Shown: piece by piece, positions 6,727 through 13,499 of the stretch
Position numbering within the stretch: the first letter of the stretch is position 1
How the letters are laid out: every line of letters begins with the position of its first letter
Assembly (NCBI GenBank): GCA_020057985.1
Contig: JAGVEU010000252.1
Coordinates: forward strand, 1 to 13,499
Source: Calditrichota bacterium
GTDB taxonomy: Bacteria > Electryoneota > RPQS01
Direction: 5' to 3'
DNA length: 13,499 nucleotides
Position numbers and translations under genes: made by a program
The notes under the pieces: generated by a model
Told to the model about the DNA's origin: nothing
Database searches by the model: none
Seen by the model: the letters and a program-made list of their open reading frames with translations, nothing else

Positions 6727-7602
6727 TCAGTTCTGCTGCAGTGTGATCCGAAACAGCGTGCCAGCTTTTCCGTCGAGCAGGAACAAAACCCCTTTCACCC
6801 ACGCCATTGCATCAAGTTGTCTCAAACCGATGTCGTCAAGTTGCGCGGCAGAAAGCAAGGAATCGGGAGATGTTCGATTCAAGTGAACTCTCCACACGCC
6901 GCTCATGGATCCAACGATGATTCCGGTATCAGCAACGGCAAGCGCGAGATTGGCGTCAGCTACCGGCAACGAGTAACTGTCCACCGGATTCAGGAGTAAA
7001 TCAGAGCGATGTAGAACCGACTCGCCCCGCACCCACCAGACTAAGCCTCGCGATGGAATAAAAGCCATTCGTGCCACATCTGTTAAGAACGATCCGCCGC
7101 TTCTACCTCCAAATTCGGCGCGCAAATTGTAAAGTGGATCATAGCACAGCAGCCGACCTCCATCGCGATCGAAGGCGTACAGATCTCCCTGAGGTGAGAG
7201 CGCAATGACTTCCGGCTGATGACGAGTCTCGTCACCTGTGACCTTAATCTCGAGCGTACCCTGATAAACAAGAGAGCGCGAGAAGGTTTCGATTCGACGG
7301 TTGCCGTAGTCCACAACCCAAACCATGTTGCCGAAATCTGCGCGGATATCCTGCGGCCACTGAAATTGACCATGAGCATTGCCGAAGCCCCCGGTCTCCG
7401 CAACAAGCTTGCCGGTACTATCCACGGCAATGACTCGATGGTGCCCTGTGTCTGCAATGTAGAGCAGTCCTTCTCTTGAGAGTGAGATCGCACGCGGATC
7501 ACGTAGTTGAACCGTATCAGATGGAACGATCTTCTTCCAGTTCATCTCCATCGCGCTACACAGGGAACACATCAGCAATAAAGCCGGAAATGCAAGTCTC
7601 AT
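6727..7602 (-). CDS. Exported NHL-repeat beta-propeller protein
   Basis: Periplasmic or surface protein of 291 residues built from NHL-type repeats, which usually bind proteins or carbohydrates rather than catalyse. The signal peptide is MRLAFPALLLMCSLCSA. Clear repeats are YIADTGHHRV (48-57) and WVVDYGNRRI (95-104), each preceded by a Pro-x-x-Ile strand (RDPRAI, WPQDI). Weaker repeats continue to the end, and the size suits a six-bladed propeller. I chose the ATG at 7602 because it forms an ATGA overlap with the glgA stop and puts the signal sequence at the very N-terminus. An ATG at 7614 would add Met-Gly-Thr-Ala. The LLMC segment is not a standard lipobox, so a soluble form is more likely than a lipoprotein. 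The stop directly abuts the large outer-membrane gene, suggesting a role in the same envelope module. The ligand is unknown. Confidence 0.85.
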   Translation of the reverse strand: MRLAFPALLLMCSLCSAMEMNWKKIVPSDTVQLRDPRAISLSREGLLYIADTGHHRVIAVDSTGKLVAETGGFGNAHGQFQWPQDIRADFGNMVWVVDYGNRRIETFSRSLVYQGTLEIKVTGDETRHQPEVIALSPQGDLYAFDRDGGRLLCYDPLYNLRAEFGGRSGGSFLTDVARMAFIPSRGLVWWVRGESVLHRSDLLLNPVDSYSLPVADANLALAVADTGIIVGSMSGVWRVHLNRTSPDSLLSAAQLDDIGLRQLDAMAWVKGVLFLLDGKAGTLFRITLQQN

Positions 7603-9089
7603 TGCGGTTCCCATGGCGGATTCTCAAGACAGAAATGATAGAGTTCGAGATACATAGCAGCCGAGTGATTCCACGAGAAATCCATCTTCATTGCCCGGCG
7701 TTGTATTCTCTGCCAGCGACCAACGTCGCGAAAGGCGTTTAGCGCTCGTCCCAGAGTTTGAAGGAGCATTTCTGAACTGTATTCAAGAAAGGCAAATCCT
7801 GTTCCATGCTCCGGATCACTATCGGCATCTGTCACGGAATCAGCAAGGCCGCCGGTTGCACGAACAACCGGCAACGTTCCATAGCGCATGCTCATCATCT
7901 GATTGAGCCCACATGGCTCATAGAGCGACGGCATGATGAACATGTCTGCACCTGCTTCGATCAGATGCGCCAAATCTTCATCATAGCCGATTGTCACAGC
8001 AAAGCGATCTGGAAATGTCCGTGCCGCCTCTCGAAAAGTGTGCTCATAGTTTGGATCGCCGGTTCCAAGCACTACAACCTGCGCAGGGAGGTTGAACACT
8101 TCCGTCAGAACCGGAGCGAGAATCTGAAAGCCCTTTTGATGCACGATTCTTGAGATCGAGCCGATGACAGGGACATCAGCGCTGTATGGAAGACCGACTC
8201 TCTTGCAAAGCGCTTTCTTGTTGAGCTTCTTTTGATCCAACGACTCTGCAGTGTAGCGGAATGGTATTCTCGAATCGGTTTCCGGATTCCACAACTCATC
8301 GTCTATACCATTGAGAATTCCAAGCAGACGATTTGAGCGCCGTTTCAGGATGGTCTCAAGTCCCCACCCGTATTCATACGCGCTTTGAATCTCGCGTGCA
8401 TAGGTCGGAGAGACCGTGTTCAGGACATCCGCAAGCTCGAGACCTGTCTTTAGAAAATTCACCTTGTCGTAGAACTCGATCGGGCTGCCCGGATAGAAAT
8501 ACGGCTCGGCGCCACCAATACGTCGCACTGTGTTCTTATCAAACAAGCCGTGATAGGCCATGTTGTGGATGGTGAGCAAGGATCGGGAGTTCTCATATCC
8601 GATTCCGGCGGAAGTGTTTCGCAAATAGAACGGAATCAGCGCTGTTTGCCAATCGTGGCAGTGGAAGACCTCGGGTTTCCAACCCATGGCATTGCAGAGC
8701 GAGAACGCGGCTCGTGACAACAGGATATACCGGTCATCGTTGTCTGCGTAATCCTGATTGGTTAGGGGATCCACATAGATTCCGAGGCGGTCGTAGAGCG
8801 CGTCACATTCGAGGAAGTACGTTGGAGCCGCCGAGGTATCGGCTTGCATCTCCAGGAAAGATATGGGAATCTTCTGATTGTGGAATTCAACGGAACCACG
8901 AATGCGATTGCCAGTACTCTCGCCTTGAAATGAACTCGGATCAATATTGCCGTATTTCGGAGTTAGAATACGAATATCGCAATCCGCTCGTTTCAGCGCT
9001 CTCGGTAGCGCGGCGCTGATGTCGACTAATCCACCCGTCTTGCTGTGCGGTGCGATTTCTGAGGTGACAAAGAGGACTTTGACGGGCAT
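7599..9089 (-). CDS. glgA: Glycogen synthase (ADP-glucose type, GT5)
   Basis: Cytosolic glycosyltransferase that extends alpha-1,4-glucan from ADP-glucose. It has 496 residues, slightly longer than E. coli GlgA. The N-terminal Rossmann domain shows the KTGGL loop (Lys17-Leu21), FHCHDWQTAL (142-151, His145 matching the catalytic His) and the GT5-typical TIHNMAYHG (173-181). The C-terminal domain shows GSISRIVHQKGF (310-321; Arg314 and Lys319 in the phosphate-binding positions), LGTGDPNYE (341-349) and YEPCGLNQ (390-397, Glu391), then ATGGLADSV (411-419). All key residues are present. The ATG (9089) sits immediately after the GGDEF stop (TAAATG), with AGGAAG upstream inside that gene. Its stop overlaps the NHL start. 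Other glycogen genes (glgB, glgC, glgP) are not in the window, so the operon is not a dedicated glycogen cluster. Confidence 0.97.
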   Translation of the reverse strand: MPVKVLFVTSEIAPHSKTGGLVDISAALPRALKRADCDIRILTPKYGNIDPSSFQGESTGNRIRGSVEFHNQKIPISFLEMQADTSAAPTYFLECDALYDRLGIYVDPLTNQDYADNDDRYILLSRAAFSLCNAMGWKPEVFHCHDWQTALIPFYLRNTSAGIGYENSRSLLTIHNMAYHGLFDKNTVRRIGGAEPYFYPGSPIEFYDKVNFLKTGLELADVLNTVSPTYAREIQSAYEYGWGLETILKRRSNRLLGILNGIDDELWNPETDSRIPFRYTAESLDQKKLNKKALCKRVGLPYSADVPVIGSISRIVHQKGFQILAPVLTEVFNLPAQVVVLGTGDPNYEHTFREAARTFPDRFAVTIGYDEDLAHLIEAGADMFIMPSLYEPCGLNQMMSMRYGTLPVVRATGGLADSVTDADSDPEHGTGFAFLEYSSEMLLQTLGRALNAFRDVGRWQRIQRRAMKMDFSWNHSAAMYLELYHFCLENPPWEPQ

Positions 9090-10523
9090 TTACTCTTCCT
9101 GCCCCATCGTCTCCACTCGCACCAAATTTCGCCCGTGCTTCTTCACCCAATACAACGCGCGGTCAGCTCGCTCGATCAAATCATCCGGCCCTTTGGCATC
9201 CGAGTTATCCGTCACGCCGCAGGAGATCGTCATGGTTCCTTTGCTTTGTGTTTCATCCGTTGCATACGTTCTTGCCTCAACTGCCTTACGGATCTTTTCG
9301 GCGACAATCAGGCCGTTCTTCGCATTAATTTCGGGAAGAATGAGCGCAAACTCCTCGCCACCGTAGCGCGCTACGAAGTCAATGTCTCGAACTGATTTTC
9401 TAATTGTAGCAGCCACTTCCGATAATGCTTTGTCGCCGGCGAGGTGTCCGTATGTATCGTTGAACAACTTGAAGTCGTCAATGTCAATCATGATCAGAGA
9501 CATCTTCTTACGGTAGCGGCGGGCGCGTTGAAACTCCTTGCGGAGTTGATCGCGGAAAAACCAGTGATTGAAAAGATTCGTAAGTCCGTCAATCGTCGCC
9601 AATCGCTGAGCACGCAGATGCAGCCGTGTGTGATACAGCAGAAGAGCCATTCCAAGCCGAAACTGTTCAAGTGCCTGATAATCTCGTTCAATTGGTACGA
9701 GATTCTCTGTGTAGAACAGCTTCAAGATACCGAGACGATTGCCTTGAAAGCTAAGGGGAAGCAGAAAGCCTGACTTGAAATTCATGAGTGAAACCAGCGC
9801 TCCATTCATGATCTCTTTTGAAGAGGTAGGATCCTCAACAAAGAATGGGGTCTCACGCCGATAGATCAACGGAGTCGAGCGTGGCGAGAGGATCACCGAG
9901 AGCAACTGCCCTGAATAGGGTGAGTGTCTCCAGACCCAGCCGTTTGATCTTCCGGTCCAGTAATCCGAAGGGTTTTCGGCCTGAATCTCTATATAGTCCG
10001 GATTCAAGAGTTTCCGTACTTTGCCGCCGAAGAACTCAAATAGCGTTTCACCATCCTGCTCGAGGGCGTTTTCGATCTGCAAGGCCTGATGTGTTTGGCA
10101 TTCCAATTCGAGGTTCGCTTGATGCCTCGCGCCGTCAAGAAGGATTAGCAGCGGCGATACATCCTTCTGATTCGCTTGCGACGTGTGAAGGATGTCAGCA
10201 ACATCACCGGGTGCACTCCAGGCGCTGAGGAACATGGAGATAGTCTTGATGTCCGTTGTGTAGGCTACAGAGTTGGGATTTTGGTAGCAGCGAAAAGGAG
10301 AAGGAGATGCTGTTGAAGGCTCGGTGACCACAAGGACTGTTTCGTGATCCTTGAAAAGCAGAAGATGACTGCCCGGTCTAGAGGTGAGCTTAATTTCGCT
10401 CAAGGTGCAAGGCTGCTGTCTCAATGCAGACAACAGATGCGTTAGCTCGTGTGCCGAGAGTCGAAACAACTGCCAGTTTTCGACTGACTGAGACTCTTGA
10501 ATATATCTGAGAAACGAGTCCAT
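9090..10523 (-). CDS. Soluble GAF-like/GGDEF diguanylate cyclase
   Basis: Predicted to make cyclic di-GMP from two GTP. It has 477 residues and no signal peptide or clear membrane helix, so it is cytosolic. Residues 1-130 are an unrecognised domain, and about 140-300 looks like a GAF-type sensor (GFLLPLSFQGNRLGILKLFY). The GGDEF domain begins at DGLTNLFN (312-319), followed by the metal-binding IDIDDFK (346-352, Asp347), the active loop RYGGEEF (386-392), and the inhibitory site RDID (379-382) five residues before the loop. The catalytic and product-inhibition sites are therefore both intact. The ATG at 10523 shares one base with the stop of the DUF72 gene (TGATG); a GTG one codon earlier would give a 4-base overlap. 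It abuts glgA with no gap. What it senses is unknown. There is no EAL or HD-GYP partner in the window. Confidence 0.93.
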   Translation of the reverse strand: MDSFLRYIQESQSVENWQLFRLSAHELTHLLSALRQQPCTLSEIKLTSRPGSHLLLFKDHETVLVVTEPSTASPSPFRCYQNPNSVAYTTDIKTISMFLSAWSAPGDVADILHTSQANQKDVSPLLILLDGARHQANLELECQTHQALQIENALEQDGETLFEFFGGKVRKLLNPDYIEIQAENPSDYWTGRSNGWVWRHSPYSGQLLSVILSPRSTPLIYRRETPFFVEDPTSSKEIMNGALVSLMNFKSGFLLPLSFQGNRLGILKLFYTENLVPIERDYQALEQFRLGMALLLYHTRLHLRAQRLATIDGLTNLFNHWFFRDQLRKEFQRARRYRKKMSLIMIDIDDFKLFNDTYGHLAGDKALSEVAATIRKSVRDIDFVARYGGEEFALILPEINAKNGLIVAEKIRKAVEARTYATDETQSKGTMTISCGVTDNSDAKGPDDLIERADRALYWVKKHGRNLVRVETMGQEE

Positions 10524-11332
10524 CACGTGATCTTCTGACTGACTCCTGTTTCACGGGACGCAAGCCAATCCTTCAGCCACAGCGCATTAGCCGGGGCTTG
10601 ACCGGAATGGCAGTTGTTGAAAAGAAGATAGACTTTTCGCGATGGGGTGTTGAAAGTGAGGAGTGTGTTTGCGAAAGAAGTCAGTTCTTCCGCCGAGTAA
10701 TTGTAGTCATAGCGGTCACCAGACGAGGAGTTGTACCATGCCGAGGAGTTTCTGCCGTGCAGCCTAATGTAAAGAACCTCCGCCGTGGCTTGAAGTCGAA
10801 ATGGAAGCAGGTTCTCCATTTGTGGCTCATCGGGGCAGACCCAAGTCAAATCCGCCGCTCGTAAATGATCGTGTATCTCCAGCGTGTCCCAGCTTCTGTG
10901 CCGGAATTCGACGCACATCTTGATTTCCTCACAGTAGGGTTTCAGCGCCATGACATACCTAACGTTCTCGGCGCAAGCACGGAAACTGCCGGGAAACTGC
11001 GCAAGGATTCCAAGCAGTTTCTTTGATTCGCGCAGTGGGGTCAGTGCAGCCATGAGTTTCTGCAGTGAAGCTTGCGGATTGGTTCTTGCGTGCGTGACAT
11101 CAGCGTGCGCCTTGACAAATAACCGAAATTCGTCAGGCGTTCGACTGTTTATTCCGGCGAAAGATCGGGTGCCCCCGATACTGTAGTAGGTGCTGTTAAT
11201 CTCACCGATGCTGAACCTTGCTGCATAGTACTCCAGCCAACGGGATTGCGGAACCCGCATGGGATAGAAAACTCCCGCCCAGTCCGCAAATTTCCATCCG
11301 GATGTACCGATATTAATATCTTCGACTCGCAT
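10523..11332 (-). CDS. DUF72 (YecE-like) TIM-barrel protein
   Basis: A 269-residue member of the widespread DUF72 family, which has a TIM-barrel fold and no firmly established reaction. Family marks appear in order: NIGTSGW (7-13), GVFYP (20-24), EINSTYYS (44-51), KAHADVTHAR (74-83), EFRHRSW (near 145), YIRLHGRNSSAWY, RYDYNYS, and the C-terminal LLFNNCHSGQAPANA. I chose the ATG at 11332 because GAGG lies six bases upstream and the family normally begins a few residues before IGTSGW. An ATG at 11344 is also in frame but lacks a well-placed ribosome binding site. The gene overlaps the 3' end of hutI by 20 bases and shares its stop with the GGDEF start. Its position here gives no clear clue to its substrate. 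Confidence 0.92.
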   Translation of the reverse strand: MRVEDINIGTSGWKFADWAGVFYPMRVPQSRWLEYYAARFSIGEINSTYYSIGGTRSFAGINSRTPDEFRLFVKAHADVTHARTNPQASLQKLMAALTPLRESKKLLGILAQFPGSFRACAENVRYVMALKPYCEEIKMCVEFRHRSWDTLEIHDHLRAADLTWVCPDEPQMENLLPFRLQATAEVLYIRLHGRNSSAWYNSSSGDRYDYNYSAEELTSFANTLLTFNTPSRKVYLLFNNCHSGQAPANALWLKDWLASRETGVSQKIT

Positions 11333-12572
11333 CGCAGTCCTCATAGACTATGCGACCACCGACAGTAACCGCTGCTGCGCGCAGATTTCCAAAGTGATAG
11401 GATAGAGACTCGATGTCGGGCAAGTTCCAGAAGCTGATATCTGCAAGTTTACCTTGTTCAAGCGAGCCAATATTGCTGTCATCGCGGAGCGCTCGCGCGG
11501 CATCGAGTGTGACAGCCCAAAGCAACTCCTCAGGGGACATTCTGCAGTGCACAGCGGCACAGGTCAAGCAGAAGGGGAGCGATTCCGTCATCGAAGAGCC
11601 TGGATTCATGTCTGTCGCAATGGCTACTCGCATACCATGTTCAATCATCGTCCGGGCGGGAGGATAGGGAGACGCTCCGAGAAAGAACACGCTGGCAGGC
11701 AGAATCACTCCGACGACACCAGCTTGAGCGAGGAGTCCGATCTCACGCTCATCGAGGAATTCAAGATGGTCAGCGCTTCGCGCTTGAAGTTCCGCTGCGA
11801 GTTCGGCGCCGCCTGAATGACCGAACTGATTCGCATGGACTGTCACTTGCAGAGCGGAATCCTTGCCCGCGGTCAGAAAGGCACGAGCTTCATCGTAAGT
11901 GAAAGCGCCGTTCTCGCAGAATACATCAATGGCAGAGGCGAGGTTTCGCGACGCTACTTGTGGAATTATCTCCGTGACTGCTTCACGGCAGAACGCTTCC
12001 CGATCCTGCTTGCGGGTTTCGGGCAACACATGAATCAGAAATGTCTTGTGGAGACGTTGCGGAATTCGCTTCTCGATCTCCGAAAGTGCAAGCAGCAGTT
12101 TCTCCTCTCCTTGCCATTCAAGCCCGTAGCCGGATTTAGATTCAATGGTCGTGACACCGCAGGCAAGAGATCTATTGAATCTTGGAAGCGACTCCTTGAC
12201 GATTTGCTCTATGGAAGCGGCGTTAACTTGACGTGCAGATGCCTGAATTCCTCCGCCTGCGGCAGCGATTTCGAGATAACTCTTGCCGGCGTTTCTCTGA
12301 TGAAACTCCTGAGCACGGTTTCCAACAAAAACGGGGTGGGTGTGACAATCTACAAGACCGGGGAGTGCGAGCATTCCGTGCGCATCATAGGTTGGAGTAT
12401 TGCGCGGAATAACTTGCGATAGCGATGCCTCATCACCTACCTCCGCAATGCGGTCGTCATGAATTAGAATTGCAGCGCGTGGAATTTTCTTGACTCTGCG
12501 AATGATCTCTTCGCGATTGGCGCAGAGCGGAGTTGCCAGAAGACTGATATTCCGAATGAAGAGATCGGCCAC
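11313..12572 (-). CDS. hutI: Imidazolonepropionase
   Basis: Cytosolic amidohydrolase that opens 4-imidazolone-5-propanoate to N-formimino-L-glutamate, the third step of histidine breakdown. It has 419 residues, normal for the family. Metal ligands are visible: His77 and His79 in DCHTHP, His246 in VTVHANQ, and Asp321 in ATDMNPGS. His269 in SADHLE is the conserved second-shell His. Other family marks are EFHQRNAGKSYLEIAAAGGGI (first part 89-97) and SKSGYGLE (145-152). The metal-loop sequence is HANQ rather than the more familiar HAEQ or HADQ. The start is GTG (12572), the only reasonable one since the next Met is residue 67; the ribosome binding site is weak. It begins five bases after the crotonase stop. 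hutH, hutU and a formiminoglutamate enzyme are not seen, although the cut gene at the right edge is unidentified. Confidence 0.96.
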   Translation of the reverse strand: MADLFIRNISLLATPLCANREEIIRRVKKIPRAAILIHDDRIAEVGDEASLSQVIPRNTPTYDAHGMLALPGLVDCHTHPVFVGNRAQEFHQRNAGKSYLEIAAAGGGIQASARQVNAASIEQIVKESLPRFNRSLACGVTTIESKSGYGLEWQGEEKLLLALSEIEKRIPQRLHKTFLIHVLPETRKQDREAFCREAVTEIIPQVASRNLASAIDVFCENGAFTYDEARAFLTAGKDSALQVTVHANQFGHSGGAELAAELQARSADHLEFLDEREIGLLAQAGVVGVILPASVFFLGASPYPPARTMIEHGMRVAIATDMNPGSSMTESLPFCLTCAAVHCRMSPEELLWAVTLDAARALRDDSNIGSLEQGKLADISFWNLPDIESLSYHFGNLRAAAVTVGGRIVYEDCDASRRY

Positions 12573-12577
12573 GGATG

Positions 12578-13363
12578 TCAGCGGCCTTTGAAAGCGGGCT
12601 CTCGCTTCTGGAGAAACGCTGAAGTTCCTTCTTTCATGTCTTCCGTGCCACAGCAGTAGCTAAACAGGTTTTCCTCGACTCTCAGACCATTGTCAATGCC
12701 GTGCTGCAAACCGTTTTCGACGGATTCAAGGATTGCGGCGACGGCGTGGCGTGGTTGTGCCGCAAGTTCCTGAGCCAGTTTGCGCGCGGCAGGCAGCAGC
12801 TCAGCCTGTGGAAAAACGGCATTGACAAGCCCCAGGTTCAACGCTTCTGACGCTGAGATGTGCCTGCCGGTCAGCATAAGTTCGAGCGCACGACTGCGGC
12901 CAACGAGTCGCGGAAGTCGTTGTGTGCCGCCATAGCCCGGGATAATTCCGAGTTTGATTTCCGGTTGACCAAACTTCGCGTTTTCTGAGGCGAGGCGCAG
13001 ATGGCAAGCCATGGCAAGTTCACATCCACCACCGAGCGCAAAACCATTTACGGCAGCAATGACGGGAACATGCATTTTTTCAATGAGCGAATAGAGGCGA
13101 TTGCCACGCGCAGAGAGTTCCTTGCCGGTGTGCAGGTCAAGATCATGAATTTCCTGAATGTCCGCTCCGGCGACAAAGCTCTTCTCACCGGCTCCGGTAA
13201 GAATGACTGCTCGCACCGTGTCGAACTGTGCTGTAAGCTGATAGAAGCATTCAAGCAACTCATAGACAGTGGAAACGTTCAAAGCGTTTAGCGATTTGGG
13301 TCTATTGATGGCAACTATTGTGACGGGGCCATCATGCTCGAACACGAGATTTTCGTAGGTCAT
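12578..13363 (-). CDS. Enoyl-CoA hydratase/isomerase (crotonase family)
   Basis: Cytosolic crotonase-fold enzyme of 261 residues, most likely hydrating short-chain trans-2-enoyl-CoA in fatty-acid or amino-acid breakdown. The N-terminal strand INRPKSLNALN (19-29) is typical. SFVAGADIQE (62-71) supplies the CoA-binding and oxyanion Ala-Gly-Ala-Asp, and GFALGGGCELAMAC (107-120) supplies the second oxyanion Gly and the catalytic Glu115. FGQPEIKLGIIPGYGGTQRL (131-150) carries the second catalytic Glu135. Both glutamates of true hydratases are present, which argues against an isomerase or a hydrolase. The C-terminus EGTSAFLQKREPAFKGR (first part 244-250) is also standard. The ATG (13363) has AGGAG 11 bases upstream and forms an ATGA overlap with the previous frame. 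The exact acyl-CoA cannot be read from sequence. Confidence 0.95.
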   Translation of the reverse strand: MTYENLVFEHDGPVTIVAINRPKSLNALNVSTVYELLECFYQLTAQFDTVRAVILTGAGEKSFVAGADIQEIHDLDLHTGKELSARGNRLYSLIEKMHVPVIAAVNGFALGGGCELAMACHLRLASENAKFGQPEIKLGIIPGYGGTQRLPRLVGRSRALELMLTGRHISASEALNLGLVNAVFPQAELLPAARKLAQELAAQPRHAVAAILESVENGLQHGIDNGLRVEENLFSYCCGTEDMKEGTSAFLQKREPAFKGR

Positions 13364-13499
13364 TTTGAAAGTTGCTCCTGGTTTAGGGACATGTATTGGA
13401 CGGTCAGATTGAGACTTGGAGGGACGCTCGCCAGTGCTTTTTTACAGCTATGAGGATGTCGGGCCGCAGCCAACTTTGCAAGATACAGCTGAGATCTAA
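13360..13499 (-). CDS. 3' end of an unidentified gene cut by the right window edge
   Basis: An open frame enters from the right edge and runs for 45 codons to a TGA that overlaps the crotonase ATG (ATGA). Its visible end reads ...LAKLAAARHPHS...SVPPSLNLTVQYMSLNQEQLSK, a plausible C-terminus but one I do not recognise. Support comes from the lack of stops over its length and from the 4-base overlap, which matches the other junctions in this operon. The ribosome binding site of the crotonase gene would lie within its coding sequence. A 45-codon open frame alone is weak evidence, so the stretch could instead be non-coding leader. Confidence 0.5.
   Translation of the reverse strand, partial: RSQLYLAKLAAARHPHSCKKALASVPPSLNLTVQYMSLNQEQLSK

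Noticed and set aside
7540..7602. Lipoprotein signal in the NHL protein (LLMC)
   Set aside because: The residue before Cys is Met, not Gly/Ala/Ser, so it does not fit the lipobox. An ordinary signal peptide explains the sequence.
7599..9089. A glycogen metabolism gene cluster
   Set aside because: glgA stands alone; no branching enzyme, ADP-glucose pyrophosphorylase or phosphorylase is in the window.
11817..12422. A 201-codon open frame on the plus strand
   Set aside because: It is antisense to hutI, in the part with conserved motifs, and its translation looks like no protein family.
11313..13363. A complete histidine-utilisation (hut) operon
   Set aside because: Only hutI is present. The adjacent crotonase and DUF72 genes are not part of that pathway.
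1..13499. Phage, IS element, CRISPR array, toxin-antitoxin or RNA genes
   Set aside because: No transposase, integrase, regularly spaced repeats, tRNA cloverleaf or rRNA-like sequence was seen on either strand.

Overview
The window is a same-strand, gene-dense stretch: every gene I can support lies on the minus strand, so transcription runs from the right end to the left. It looks like a Gram-negative (diderm) bacterium, because three consecutive genes encode exported or outer-membrane proteins, including an Omp85-type barrel. The style of the large outer-membrane protein and of the secreted subtilisin, which has a Ca-binding-like DxDxNG insertion, suggests the Bacteroidota/FCB side of the tree or a related candidate phylum. 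That placement is inference. Base composition is near balanced, and I see no sign of recent transfer, phage, IS elements, CRISPR or RNA genes.

Layout from the right end. A gene fragment (13360-13499) overlaps the start of an enoyl-CoA hydratase/isomerase (12578-13363). Then come imidazolonepropionase hutI (11313-12572), a DUF72/YecE protein (10523-11332), a soluble GAF-like plus GGDEF diguanylate cyclase (9090-10523), glycogen synthase glgA (7599-9089), an exported NHL-repeat protein (6727-7602), a 1146-residue outer-membrane protein of unknown function (3286-6726), and a TamA-sized Omp85 protein (1562-3289). Junctions are overlaps of 1-20 nt, exact abutments, or one 5-nt gap, so the whole series can be one long transcript with coupled translation.

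After the Omp85 gene there is a 466-base non-coding gap (1096-1561). It holds a MITE/REP-like inverted repeat made of two copies of a bipartite unit, a third partial copy that gives a competing hairpin, and a near-consensus sigma-70 promoter. That promoter serves a secreted S8 (subtilisin-like) protease that runs off the left edge (1-1095); its catalytic Asp, His and oxyanion Asn are visible, but the Ser lies outside.

The genes seem to form two functional blocks. The first is housekeeping catabolism and storage with a c-di-GMP enzyme (crotonase, hutI, DUF72, GGDEF, glgA). The second is an envelope module (NHL propeller, giant barrel protein, Omp85). The envelope module is the best candidate for an undescribed system: a TamA-sized Omp85 co-encoded with a large barrel-like partner that does not look like TamB, and with a periplasmic propeller.
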